The notes below the pieces were generated by a model. The model was not told the DNA's origin. It did not search any database and saw only the letters and a list, made by a program, of their open reading frames with translations. The position numbers and the translations under genes were made by a program. DNA of 64,000 nt from Ewingella allii (GTDB lineage: Bacteria; Pseudomonadota; Gammaproteobacteria; Enterobacterales; Enterobacteriaceae). This document shows positions 24,662-32,833 of this stretch, piece after piece (the first letter of the stretch is position 1; every line of letters starts with the position of its first letter). The stretch covers positions 310,001-374,000 of the forward strand of contig NZ_JAWUDN010000003.1 in the NCBI RefSeq assembly GCF_044430645.1. The letters run 5' to 3'.

Positions 24662-25378
24662 ATGAAATTGGGGTTGAATTTGCTGCTGGTGGCGGGCTGT
24701 TCTGTCAGTCTTCAGGTATTGGCGAAAATCGATGAGCCTGATATTGAAAAGGATTGTCTGAAGGCGGGGATTTACGCGGCGGCGGGGAAAGTCTCTTATC
24801 AGCAAGGCGATTATGACAAAGCGCGCGAGCTATTCCGCGATCAGGTGGCCTGGAGCGAGTTTTGCCACAAGCCACAGGACACTATCGCCACGGCCTACAA
24901 CAACATCGCGCTGACCTATATCCGTCAGGGTCAATATCGCAAAGCTAAAGCCTGGCTGATGCTGGCGCCGGATGATAAAAAATCACAATTTAATCTTAGC
25001 CAAATCCAACCCCAGCTCGATGCCTTGCCTGCCGCACCCAGCGTGGCCGGGCAGTATTGGCAATATGCCGGTTACGGCAGTTGGAACGAAGTGGATGTCA
25101 AAGCGGAAGAAGCCCAGTTTAAAATCGATTTCAGTGGCATGTACATGGGGCTGATGTCGCTCTATTACGGGCCGAATACCGGCGAATTCTCGGTGGTAAC
25201 GGCCGTGAAAGACGGCAAAGCGGTTTACAATCAGGCAGATGACCAGAACGCGGGCGGCGGAGAGTGTAAAGTGAGCATGGAATTCGCGCCAGAAACTGTC
25301 AAATTGCATACCGACGGTGATTGTGGCTTTGGCATGAACGTGCAGGCTGCGGGGACATTTGTTCGCGTACAGCCTTAA
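24662..25378 (+). CDS. Periplasmic TPR-repeat protein of unknown function
   Basis: A 238-residue protein with an N-terminal signal peptide (MKLGLNLLLVAGCSVSLQVLA). Because the Cys lies inside the hydrophobic core followed by more hydrophobic residues, cleavage after VLA is more likely than lipidation. Residues 30-105 contain two tetratricopeptide-like helix pairs (AAGKVSYQQGDYDKARELFR and TAYNNIALTYIRQGQYRKAK). The C-terminal half (about 120-238) looks like a beta-rich domain with a Cys pair (ECKVSM, DCGFGM) that could form a disulfide. AAGGTG precedes the ATG. It ends on the base before the convergent EAL gene's stop. I do not recognise a named family. Confidence 0.7.
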   Translation: MKLGLNLLLVAGCSVSLQVLAKIDEPDIEKDCLKAGIYAAAGKVSYQQGDYDKARELFRDQVAWSEFCHKPQDTIATAYNNIALTYIRQGQYRKAKAWLMLAPDDKKSQFNLSQIQPQLDALPAAPSVAGQYWQYAGYGSWNEVDVKAEEAQFKIDFSGMYMGLMSLYYGPNTGEFSVVTAVKDGKAVYNQADDQNAGGGECKVSMEFAPETVKLHTDGDCGFGMNVQAAGTFVRVQP

Positions 25379-26074
25379 TCAGTCGATACTCACTCTGCTT
25401 TGCAGATTATGTTGGAATCTGGCAGGCCATAAATAACCCTGCATCCCCTTGATATTCAGTGATGTTAAACCTCTGAGCTGCTCGGAGGTTTCCACCCCTT
25501 CGACAATGACGCCCTGACAGCTGCGGCCTAGCTGCTGAATCACCGACTTCAGCTCCTCGCTGCCCTGATGCTGCCAAAAGAAATGTTTATCCACTTTAAT
25601 GCACTCAAACTGGTTGAGCATGACGGGCGATAAGCGTTGATGATCGGCGCTGAAGTCGTCGAGCCAAAGTGGGCAGCAGGCGGCTAACTTGCTGAGCAGA
25701 GGCTGGGGGCTTGGGTGGAAGAGTTCTGAGAAGTGCTCGTTGATCTCTAAACGAATAAAACCCATAGATTTGAGTCTATTGGTTAATGCCACGGAGCGAA
25801 CGATGCCCTCGGCAATCTCAGTATCCACATTTAAAGAGACGCTAAACCGGTGCTCTAAGAAGAACTCCGCTTGATGGCTCAGCGTATTCAATTGGGTGTA
25901 AAAAATATCGAACTTGTGTTCAGGATGCAGCTGAGAAAATAGATGTTCAATGCTTCGGCATGGCCCATTGAGCGAATTTTGTCGCGTGAGCATTTCAAAA
26001 CCCAGCACATTGCCTGCCGGGCTGACGATGGGCTCGAAAACAAAATAGAATTCTGACGCCGAAGCTGGGTCCAT
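25379..26074 (-). CDS. Stand-alone EAL-domain protein (YdiV-like, altered active loop)
   Basis: A 231-residue protein consisting of one EAL domain and little else. EAL landmarks are present but altered: EML replaces EAL (FEMLTR, about residues 26-31), and SLNVD, IRLEINEHF and a DD pair in WLDDFSADHQ (in place of DDFGTG) follow. IKVDK, IVEGVET and GMQGYLWP are also present. Most metal and substrate ligands of cyclic-di-GMP phosphodiesterases can be matched, but loop 6 is changed. Catalysis may be weak, as in YdiV, which instead binds the flagellar regulator FlhDC. It lies 56 bases downstream of a LuxR-type gene on the same strand, likely in one operon. GAAAGAAG precedes the ATG. Confidence 0.8.
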   Translation of the reverse strand: MDPASASEFYFVFEPIVSPAGNVLGFEMLTRQNSLNGPCRSIEHLFSQLHPEHKFDIFYTQLNTLSHQAEFFLEHRFSVSLNVDTEIAEGIVRSVALTNRLKSMGFIRLEINEHFSELFHPSPQPLLSKLAACCPLWLDDFSADHQRLSPVMLNQFECIKVDKHFFWQHQGSEELKSVIQQLGRSCQGVIVEGVETSEQLRGLTSLNIKGMQGYLWPARFQHNLQSRVSID

Positions 26075-26130
26075 TCTTCTTTCTCTATATTTATCGCGGC
26101 TGGTATTTGCAACATCGCCAGACTATCGCT

Positions 26131-26721
26131 CTAGAGCGCAGTCATATCCGCAACGCTGTGGTTAAAGAGAAAGAATAGTTCCTGATTATTCGTTATGCCT
26201 ATTTTTTTAAATAGATTGCATTTATGTGCACTGACCGTTTTGATGCTTCTTTTTAATATCATTGAGATATCGCGGATAGAAACGCCTGATACCAGCATAG
26301 AAAGAATCTTTATTTCCATTTTGGTGATCACCAGAAAGTGCTGATCGCATAAATCTGAAATATCTTTCAGCAGGATAAACTTGGTAATGAGGCTGGTCGT
26401 CTCTTGTAAGTTGTTGTTTTTAGAAAAAGAACGAATTCCTCTTTTCAGCAGCGTGGACATGATGGTAGCGTCCAGCGACTCAGAGTAAAAAATCATCCGG
26501 TTATCATCCATTCTCTCGTGATGCGCTAATAAAAACTCATAGCATCGAGAGAAGCTTTTATGTGAAGGGTCAAGGATAAAATAGTCAGAAGAGTCGAAAA
26601 TAATATTATTTTTATTTTGTGGGAAATTTAAAACATCAACGTGGAAAGGCAACTTTAGAATAAGTGTCTCAAGCGCCAGTTGAGTGAATTGACATTCACT
26701 CCATATAATAACTCTTGGCAT
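26131..26721 (-). CDS. LuxR-type DNA-binding regulator, AT-rich gene
   Basis: A 196-residue regulator with a C-terminal LuxR/GerE helix-turn-helix (about residues 129-185: ITKMEIKILSMLVSGVSIRD, then SIKTVSAHKCNLFKKIGI). The N-terminal 120 residues are divergent and reminiscent of a receiver-like fold, but I see no clear phospho-acceptor aspartate, so phosphorylation is doubtful. The ATG at 26721 is chosen for its AAGG site; the frame runs on to 26787. The gene is much richer in A+T than its neighbours, as is the 600 bases upstream, which suggests horizontal gain and H-NS silencing. With the EAL gene downstream it resembles fimbria or motility control pairs. The target is unknown. Confidence 0.75.
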   Translation of the reverse strand: MPRVIIWSECQFTQLALETLILKLPFHVDVLNFPQNKNNIIFDSSDYFILDPSHKSFSRCYEFLLAHHERMDDNRMIFYSESLDATIMSTLLKRGIRSFSKNNNLQETTSLITKFILLKDISDLCDQHFLVITKMEIKILSMLVSGVSIRDISMILKRSIKTVSAHKCNLFKKIGITNNQELFFLFNHSVADMTAL

Positions 26722-27344
26722 GATAGCCTTCCATGTAACACAAATAATCCAGTCAAAAAGGCGATTCACACAGAGAAAAAAAACCACCCAAAAGCATAAA
26801 GCATAAGCCCAGAAAAGAGTTTTCTGCGCAAAAAGTTGGTGAGTTTTTTATGAATAATTAACAATCAATATAAATTATATAAAGTTCGAAACAAATCGTT
26901 TAACCCGATGTTTGGGATTACTTTTAATAGGTTTTGACGATTGAAATGCTTTCACTGATCGTTTGAAGTGATTGGTTATTAAGATAATACTGAACATAAT
27001 TAATTAAATAGTTAGAATAAACAATAAGATAATTAGAGTTTGGTTATTTGAGGGTTGGAAGTAAGAGTTTTCTGAAGATACTGCTGGAAGAACCGACAAC
27101 GCCGCCAAAAAGCCGATTTTCTCTATTTAGAGAGCACTATTTGCCTTACTGGCGGAAATTTATGGAGAAATAGTCCCGTAAAAACTATTTGTTCGAAAAT
27201 TGAAGATTTATCGATTGGCGTCCACGGTGTAAGGAAATTCTTAAGAAGGAGATTGGGACAGGATTATTGAGTATTTTTCGAGGTGTATTCTTATCAGTCT
27301 GCTAATTATTGCTCATTAACCGGGTTTTGTTATGACGTTAAAAA
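26722..27344. other. AT-rich non-coding region upstream of the LuxR/EAL operon
   Basis: About 620 bases without a convincing gene on either strand; the few frames are short and lack ribosome sites. Base composition is strongly A+T-rich, with curved-DNA-like A/T tracts at 26850-26880 and 26990-27035. It is most likely a long, H-NS-bound regulatory region for the LuxR-type gene. No small RNA terminator facing the plus strand was seen. Confidence 0.5.
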
Positions 27345-27368
27345 ATGGGTCCACTTTTAAGGACCCAT
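27345..27368 (-). terminator. Intrinsic terminator of the MBL-fold gene
   Basis: ATGGGTCC - 8-base loop - GGACCCAT forms a perfect 8-bp stem, followed on the minus strand by a T-run (TTTTTT). It lies 31 bases past the stop codon of the gene at 27399. Confidence 0.85.
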
Positions 27369-27398
27369 CAAATCGTTTTATGCAAAAATTGACTTATT

Positions 27399-28268
27399 TT
27401 ACTGCGGCCACTTCATTTCGCCTTTCAGCACTTTGGCGCTCATTTCTAATGACTCATCGCCTTTCAGTGCCGGGTAATGTCCTTTCATGGCTTTCACCAG
27501 CCCCTCCGCATTCTTAGCTTTTGGCAGTTCTTTCTCCAGCGTCTGTAAATACTGCTTGGTGAACTCGACCGACTTCAGCGTCTGTGCCGCACCGGGCAGG
27601 GAGTGGCCCGGCACCACCGTAGTTGGCTGCAACGCCGTGATCTGGTCCAGCGTGGCAATCCAGGCTTGGCGTGATTCAGGCGTTTGTGTATCTGCGACCC
27701 ACAGATGCTGGGTATTACCATCCACAATAACGCCGCCGGCTACGGCTTTCAGCGCCGGTATCCATACAAAGGTGCGGGCGGGAGTTTGCCCTTTAATTTC
27801 AAACTTTTTGCCTTCCAGCTCGAAAGAATTGCCTTTCAGCGGCTCAGGGACAATCACCGTTTTTGGCGCGTTGTCTTTCAACTGCGGGCCCCAAAACGCC
27901 ACTTTGCCGTCTTTGGTGGCGTTAATTTCATCAATTGTCGCCTGAGTGGCGACGATTTTGGCCTTAGGGAAGGCGGCGTGCAGGGTATCCAGGCCGAAGT
28001 AGAAATCAGGATCTGCCTGGCTGATGTAAATAGTGGTGAGGTTCTTGCCACTGGCTTTGATCATCTCCACCAGCTTCTGCGCATCGTTGCGCTGGAACTG
28101 GGCATCAATCAGCACGGCGTCTTTCTCGCCAGAGAAAATTTCTGACGAAACGGCAAAAATGCTGTTTTGACCCGGATTGTAAACGTCCATTTTCATGTCG
28201 GCAGCGCGAGCCGTCAGGCTAGTGCCCAGAAGCAGCGCGGCGGTAAGAGCCAATTTTTTCAGGCGCAT
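27399..28268 (-). CDS. Exported MBL-fold protein with degraded metal site
   Basis: A 289-residue metallo-beta-lactamase-fold protein with a signal peptide (MRLKKLALTAALLLGTSLTARA). The ATG at 28268 has GAGGA seven bases upstream. The fold's metal motif THxHxDHxxG is replaced by SQADPDFYFG (residues 83-92): the three His ligands become Gln, Asp and Phe, and only the Asp remains. The late PGH (220-222) is kept. The surrounding sequence (FVWIPALKAVAGGV, VADTQTPESRQAWI) is that of the ordinary hydrolase family, so the change is local. Either it no longer hydrolyses and binds a ligand, or it uses a different metal geometry. It is divergent from a LysR regulator, which probably controls it. Confidence 0.82.
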   Translation of the reverse strand: MRLKKLALTAALLLGTSLTARAADMKMDVYNPGQNSIFAVSSEIFSGEKDAVLIDAQFQRNDAQKLVEMIKASGKNLTTIYISQADPDFYFGLDTLHAAFPKAKIVATQATIDEINATKDGKVAFWGPQLKDNAPKTVIVPEPLKGNSFELEGKKFEIKGQTPARTFVWIPALKAVAGGVIVDGNTQHLWVADTQTPESRQAWIATLDQITALQPTTVVPGHSLPGAAQTLKSVEFTKQYLQTLEKELPKAKNAEGLVKAMKGHYPALKGDESLEMSAKVLKGEMKWPQ

Positions 28269-28395
28269 AATGTGTCCTCGGAGGTTGGGCGTTGTCGCCA
28301 AATAATGTGGGTTAATGCCGCTACTTTACGTTGCATAAATCGAGAGAAAAACCGGATAATGCGCAACTGTTTATTGCGTAAATCGGATGAATAAT

Positions 28396-29304
28396 ATGGA
28401 CAGGATCACCGCAGCCGAAGTCTTTGTCGCCATTGTTGAACGGGGAAGCATGGTCAGCGCCGCCGAATCGCTGGATATGTCCCGTGCGATGGTCACGCGC
28501 TATTTATCTGAAATGGAGAAGTGGTCCGGCGCGCGCCTGCTGCACCGCACCACGCGCAAACTCAGCCTGACCGATGCCGGGGAGAACACGCTGGCGCGCT
28601 GCCGGAAGATGCTGTCAGTGGCGGCGGAAATGACCAGCGCGGGGGAGAGCCAGGATGACGCGCTGCGCGGCCTGCTGCGCCTGAGCTGCTCTCAGTCCTT
28701 CGGGCAGGGGGCGGTGGCGATCGCCGTGACCGAGTTTTTGCGACTACACCCGCAGGTGAGTATTGATCTGCAACTGGAGAGTAAGGCTATCAATCTGGTG
28801 GAAGATCGAATCGATCTGGCGCTGCGCATTACCAATGATCTCGATCCTAACCTGATAGCCCGGCCGCTGGCCGAGTGTGCCTCGGTGATCTGCGCCTCTC
28901 CTGCCTATCTGGCGGCCCACGGCGTCCCGCAAAAGCCGGAGGATTTGGCGCTGCATAACTGCCTGACCTACAGCTATTTCGGCAAAAGCCTGTGGCAGTT
29001 GGAGCGCCAAGGCGAAAAGCTGGCGATACCGGTGAGTGGCAATCTTAGCGCCAACGAGTCGCAGGTATTGCTGAGCGGGGCAGTAGAGGGGGCGGGGATT
29101 GTGATGCAGCCCTATTACTCCGCCGCGCCGCTAATTTCCAGCGGGCAGTTGGTGGCGCTGCTGCCGCAATGGCAGCCGCAAACCTTGGGGATTTACGCCA
29201 TCTATGCGTCGCGCCGCCAAATGCCAGCCGCATTGCGCGCCTTGCTGGATTTTCTGGTGGCATGGTTTGCCGGAAATCCTCGCTGGGTCATGGCCGGGAC
29301 CTAA
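28396..29304 (+). CDS. LysR-family regulator divergent to the MBL-fold gene
   Basis: A 302-residue LysR-type regulator with an N-terminal helix-turn-helix (AEVFVAIVERGSMVSAAESL, then DMSRAMVTRYLSEME) and a two-lobed inducer domain. The ATG at 28396 has GGA eight bases before it; the ATG at 28387 three codons earlier is possible. LysR regulators usually control the gene divergent to them, here the MBL-fold protein, from the 120-base shared region. Two direct copies of TTGCnTAAATCG lie there (about 28332 and 28374) and could be its binding sites. The inducer is unknown. Confidence 0.87.
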   Translation: MDRITAAEVFVAIVERGSMVSAAESLDMSRAMVTRYLSEMEKWSGARLLHRTTRKLSLTDAGENTLARCRKMLSVAAEMTSAGESQDDALRGLLRLSCSQSFGQGAVAIAVTEFLRLHPQVSIDLQLESKAINLVEDRIDLALRITNDLDPNLIARPLAECASVICASPAYLAAHGVPQKPEDLALHNCLTYSYFGKSLWQLERQGEKLAIPVSGNLSANESQVLLSGAVEGAGIVMQPYYSAAPLISSGQLVALLPQWQPQTLGIYAIYASRRQMPAALRALLDFLVAWFAGNPRWVMAGT

Positions 29305-29625
29305 ACTCCATTTTTCGAAATATTTGCACACATCTTCTAATCGATGATTTATCAGTGAGTTATCACTTATTCCCTAACATTTTGTGCCGTTGATTGGGCC
29401 GCTAACTGGTCAAAAGTGTGATCTGCGTGGTATTTCTGTTGGCAAGATACAACATTGCGCTAACAAATGAATTAACGCAGCAATGTACTTTGCAACGGGT
29501 TTTAGCGGCCCGTTACACCATCCTGATATCTTGATCTCTTGCTTACTTTTCGCGGACTGACTGCACGAGTCAGCCCGCTTTAGTGGTGTTCGTTGGGTAA
29601 ATAATTAATCAATGGGGAGTTTCCT
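29305..29625 (+). other. Structured leader/intergenic region before the DHA1 exporter
   Basis: There is no gene in these 321 bases. Three stem-loops follow one another on the plus strand: CATTGC/GCAATG (29453-29485), AACGGG/CCCGTT (29494-29514), and a longer GCGGnCTGACT/AGTCAGnCCGC (29552-29578) followed by TTTAG. The last could act as an attenuator in the exporter's leader. I could not match it to a known riboswitch class. A good GGGGAG site lies before the exporter ATG. Confidence 0.4.
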
Positions 29626-30789
29626 ATGCCTGTTTCGTTACTGGCACTGGCGCTGAGCGCATTTGCGATCGGCACAACTGAGTTTGTCATCATGGGGCTG
29701 TTGCCCAATGTGGCCAATGATTTACAGGTGAGTATTCCGCTGGCGGGTTGGCTTATCAGTGGCTACGCGCTGGGCGTGGCCATCGGCGCGCCTATCATGG
29801 CCGTGCTGACCGCCAAACTGCCGCGTAAAAAAACGCTGTTGCTGCTGATGACTATCTTCATCTTCGGCAACCTGATGTGTGCGCTCTCTTACAGCTACGG
29901 CTTCCTCATGCTGGCGCGGGTTATCACGGCGCTGTGTCACGGTGCCTTCTTCGGCATTGGTGCCGTGGTGGCGGCCAATCTGGTGGCGCCGAACCGCCGC
30001 GCGTCTGCCGTGGCCCTGATGTTTACCGGCCTGACGCTAGCGAACGTGCTGGGCGTACCTTTAGGTACCGCGCTGGGCCAGGCGCTCGGCTGGCGTTCTA
30101 CCTTCTGGGCGGTGGCGATTATCGGCGTGGCGTCGCTGTTTGCACTCTATAAAAAACTGCCGGACACCAAAGACGAAGAGCCGACGGACCTGCGCAAAGA
30201 GATGGGCGCGCTGCGTGGTTTGGGCCTGTGGCTGTCGCTGTCGATCACCGTGTTCTTCTCCGCCGCGATGTTTGCCCTGTTCACCTATATTGCGCCGATG
30301 CTGACAGAGATCACCGGCGTGTCTGAGCACGGCGTAAGCTGGACTCTGCTGCTGATCGGCCTTGGGCTGACTATCGGTAACGTGCTTGGCGGACGTCTGG
30401 CTGACTGGCGTTTAGGCGCTACGCTTACCCTTATCTTCTTACTGATTGCCATCTTCTCGGCACTGTTTAGCTGGACCAGCGTGAACCTACTGGCGGCGGA
30501 AGTGACGCTGTTCTTCTGGGCTATGGTCAGCTTTGCCGCCGTGCCTGCGCTGCAAATTAACGTGGTGACTTATGGCAAGAATGCGCCGAATCTGGTGTCG
30601 ACTCTCAACATCGCCGCCTTTAACGTCGGTAATGCCTTGGGGGCCTGGGTAGGCGGCGCGGTTATCGCTCGTGGCCTGGGTCTGACGGCGGTTCCGCTGG
30701 CGGCCGGGGCGTTGGGGCTGGTTGGCTTTGTGCTCTGTATTATCACTTTCCGCCGCGCGGCGAAGAAAGCTGAAAAAGCGCTGGCTTAA
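29626..30789 (+). CDS. DHA1-family MFS exporter, YdhP/AraJ-like
   Basis: A 387-residue major facilitator with about twelve predicted membrane helices. The N-terminus LLALALSAFAIGTTEFVIMG and the motif-A-like GAPIMAVLTAKLPRKKTLLL are typical of the sugar-efflux/drug DHA1 group that includes YdhP and AraJ. The MARVITALCHGAFFGIG-type segment (around residues 97-113) and NIAAFNVGNALGAWVGG in the C-half are also shared with that group. It should expel small molecules with proton exchange across the inner membrane; the substrate is not known. It stands alone between a structured leader and a terminator. Confidence 0.87.
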   Translation: MPVSLLALALSAFAIGTTEFVIMGLLPNVANDLQVSIPLAGWLISGYALGVAIGAPIMAVLTAKLPRKKTLLLLMTIFIFGNLMCALSYSYGFLMLARVITALCHGAFFGIGAVVAANLVAPNRRASAVALMFTGLTLANVLGVPLGTALGQALGWRSTFWAVAIIGVASLFALYKKLPDTKDEEPTDLRKEMGALRGLGLWLSLSITVFFSAAMFALFTYIAPMLTEITGVSEHGVSWTLLLIGLGLTIGNVLGGRLADWRLGATLTLIFLLIAIFSALFSWTSVNLLAAEVTLFFWAMVSFAAVPALQINVVTYGKNAPNLVSTLNIAAFNVGNALGAWVGGAVIARGLGLTAVPLAAGALGLVGFVLCIITFRRAAKKAEKALA

Positions 30790-30797
30790 GACATTCA

Positions 30798-30832
30798 CCG
30801 CCCTCTGGCTCTGGCCGGGGGCGGCTTCTTTC
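30798..30832 (+). terminator. Terminator after the MFS gene
   Basis: CCGCCC (30798-30803) pairs with GGGCGG (30819-30824), with an inner CTGG/CCGG pairing, followed by CTTCTTTCTTCTT on the plus strand. The T-tract is interrupted, so strength is uncertain. Confidence 0.5.
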
Positions 30833-30841
30833 TTCTTCTTA

Positions 30842-31678
30842 TTATTGCTTTTTACCCGTCGCCGGGGTTATCCACACATAATCCGCCTGCTGGTTATCCA
30901 CTTCCGCCCCCTGTTCCGCCAGCATGACTACCGTCACCTGCGCCTTAGGCTGTAAATCGCGAAGATGCACCGGCACCCCGACATTACGTTTGGCATGATA
31001 GCCACCGACGATCAGTAAAGCCGGCGTTGGCGCGGCTAGCAGCCGTTCAGCCATGCGGCGGTCGCGCTGTTGCTGGATTGCCAGCATGGCGTGAAGCTGC
31101 TCCGGCTCGATATTCTGCTGATGAGAAACCTTAATGGTGTCGGCAATGGCTTCCCTGACCTGTGGAGCCGCGCTGTTGGCTCCCGCCGGGAAGGCCGGTT
31201 TCTGGTAGAAAACCATGATTTCACTGCGATCCAGATTCGCCGCCAGCAGCGGATAAGGGGCTTTGATTGCTGGCATTACCACTTGGCCGTACATCGACCA
31301 ATCCCAGCCTTTCTGCCATTTAAGCAGCTCCGCTACCTTCGTCGCCGACAGGTCCGGCTGGGTTTGCATCAGCCGCTTGGTGCTCTCGACGGCGGGTTGC
31401 TGGCTCGGCGTTAGCATCTCCATCAGCACGCTGCCCTGCGGGCGCTGGTCGGGCAGGTTTTCCACCAGCCAGGCTTCAATCTGGTGATGAGTCGGGTTGT
31501 CGTGCTTCTCGCCGACAATCACCCGTGGCTGTTTCGCCAGTTGCGCCAACAGCTGCTGCGGCGTAAGAGTTTCCCCGGTATGCAGATCTTTAATGCTGCT
31601 GGAGGCCAAATTGGGCGAAGCCGGGTGCTGGGCGCAGGCGGCCAGCAGCAATGTGGCTAAAAACAGTAAATTTTTCAT
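30842..31678 (-). CDS. chaN: ChaN-family heme-binding lipoprotein
   Basis: A 278-residue lipoprotein: MKNLLFLATLLLAAC ends in the lipobox LAAC, and a mature ChaN domain follows with VIVGEKHDNPTHHQIEAWL, VLMEML and LLIVGGYHAKRNVGVP. ChaN of Campylobacter binds two hemes as a dimer and works with an iron-uptake receptor. A related PhuW protein occurs in Pseudomonas heme operons. The ATG at 31678 (AGGA upstream) is preferred; the open frame reaches 31747. A near-consensus Fur box 55 bases upstream shows iron control, which supports a heme or iron role. It lies alone here, between the MFS gene and lysR. Confidence 0.82.
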   Translation of the reverse strand: MKNLLFLATLLLAACAQHPASPNLASSSIKDLHTGETLTPQQLLAQLAKQPRVIVGEKHDNPTHHQIEAWLVENLPDQRPQGSVLMEMLTPSQQPAVESTKRLMQTQPDLSATKVAELLKWQKGWDWSMYGQVVMPAIKAPYPLLAANLDRSEIMVFYQKPAFPAGANSAAPQVREAIADTIKVSHQQNIEPEQLHAMLAIQQQRDRRMAERLLAAPTPALLIVGGYHAKRNVGVPVHLRDLQPKAQVTVVMLAEQGAEVDNQQADYVWITPATGKKQ

Positions 31679-31732
31679 GACGATCCTCATCATCCCATAA
31701 CCGGGTAAATCACAAGTTGCCAGCATGTTATG

Positions 31733-31751
31733 GATAATGATTATCATTTAC
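31733..31751. promoter_or_regulatory. Fur box upstream of chaN
   Basis: GATAATGATTATCATTTAC matches 16 of the 19 positions of the Fur consensus GATAATGATAATCATTATC. It lies 55 bases before the chaN start and 17 bases past the lysR stop. Confidence 0.8.
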
Positions 31752-31767
31752 AAGTTAAGGTTACGCC

Positions 31768-32703
31768 TTATTCATGCGCCATTACCGCCCGTAAACGCTG
31801 AGGAAAACGCTGTGCCTGCTGATGGCAGTGATCGATAAAGGTTGAAACCAGTGCCGAGGCGGGGCGGTGCAGCGGGCGGATCAGGCTGACGGTGAACGGT
31901 ACCGGCAGGCTGAACGCTCTGATCACCATGCCGCTGTTGCCGCGCTCCACATAGTCCAGCGCGGTGAGTGGGTTGACTATCGATACCCCAACCCCTTCGC
32001 GCACCATGCTGCACACCGAGGCGGCGCTGTGGGTTTCCAGCACCAGACGGCGCGCCACCTGATGCTCGCCAAACAGCGCGTCCAGCAGCTGGCGGTAGCT
32101 GTCAGTCGCCGACAGGCTGATGAAGTTTTGCCCAGCGAAATCCTGCGGCGTCAGGCGCTTTTTCGCCGCCAGCGGGTGGTCGGCGGGCAGCACGCACACT
32201 TCGTTTAAGGTCAGCAAAGGCTGGCGCTCGGTGCCCGCGGGCGTATGGGTATTCTCCGTCAACCCAAGGTCGTGGCGCTGGGCGGAAAGCCACTCTTCCA
32301 GCAGCGGCGACTCCTGCGGCACGATATTGAAACTGACGTCAGGGTAGCGATCCAGAAAAGGCTTACACACGGCGGGCAGCAGCGACTGGCTGAACACCGG
32401 CAGGCAGGCAATGGAGAGCTGCGCCTGCTCGAACTGGCGAATGCCCTCCGCCGCGCTGACGATGCGATCCAGCCCGTAATAGGAACGCTGAACCTCCTCA
32501 AACAGCCGCAACCCCTGCACCGTCGGGTAAAGGCGGCCGCGCAAACGTTCGAAAAGTTGTAGATTCAGCAGCTTCTCGCAGCGCGCCAATTCTCGGCTCA
32601 CCGTGGGCTGCGAGGTGTTGAGCAGCGCGGCGGCTTCGGTCAAATTGCCGGTGGTCATCACGGCGTGGAAGATTTCGATATGGCGCAGGGAAATGGCGGG
32701 CAT
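31768..32703 (-). CDS. lysR: LysR, activator of lysA
   Basis: This 311-residue regulator, the same length as E. coli LysR, is the founding LysR-family member and activates the divergent lysA gene when lysine is low. The helix-turn-helix is at about residues 18-45 (TGNLTEAAALLNTSQPTVSR), followed by the linker helix and the two-lobed effector domain. The 130-base gap to lysA holds the shared control region; I did not resolve individual LysR sites there. Confidence 0.94.
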   Translation of the reverse strand: MPAISLRHIEIFHAVMTTGNLTEAAALLNTSQPTVSRELARCEKLLNLQLFERLRGRLYPTVQGLRLFEEVQRSYYGLDRIVSAAEGIRQFEQAQLSIACLPVFSQSLLPAVCKPFLDRYPDVSFNIVPQESPLLEEWLSAQRHDLGLTENTHTPAGTERQPLLTLNEVCVLPADHPLAAKKRLTPQDFAGQNFISLSATDSYRQLLDALFGEHQVARRLVLETHSAASVCSMVREGVGVSIVNPLTALDYVERGNSGMVIRAFSLPVPFTVSLIRPLHRPASALVSTFIDHCHQQAQRFPQRLRAVMAHE

Positions 32704-32833
32704 AGGCTTCTCCGTGGGAGAGTAATTTCCATATCATAAATGAATAGAGTGGTGCGAAATAGATATTTTTCAGCAGTCGCCGAGTGCGGGATACTCAGGT
32801 TAACTTTCGCTTCTTCAGACTTCAGGATCTTGT

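Noticed and set aside
26722..27398. Possible small genes in the AT-rich stretch
   Set aside because: All frames are short, lack ribosome sites and show no recognisable protein; regulatory DNA is the better reading.
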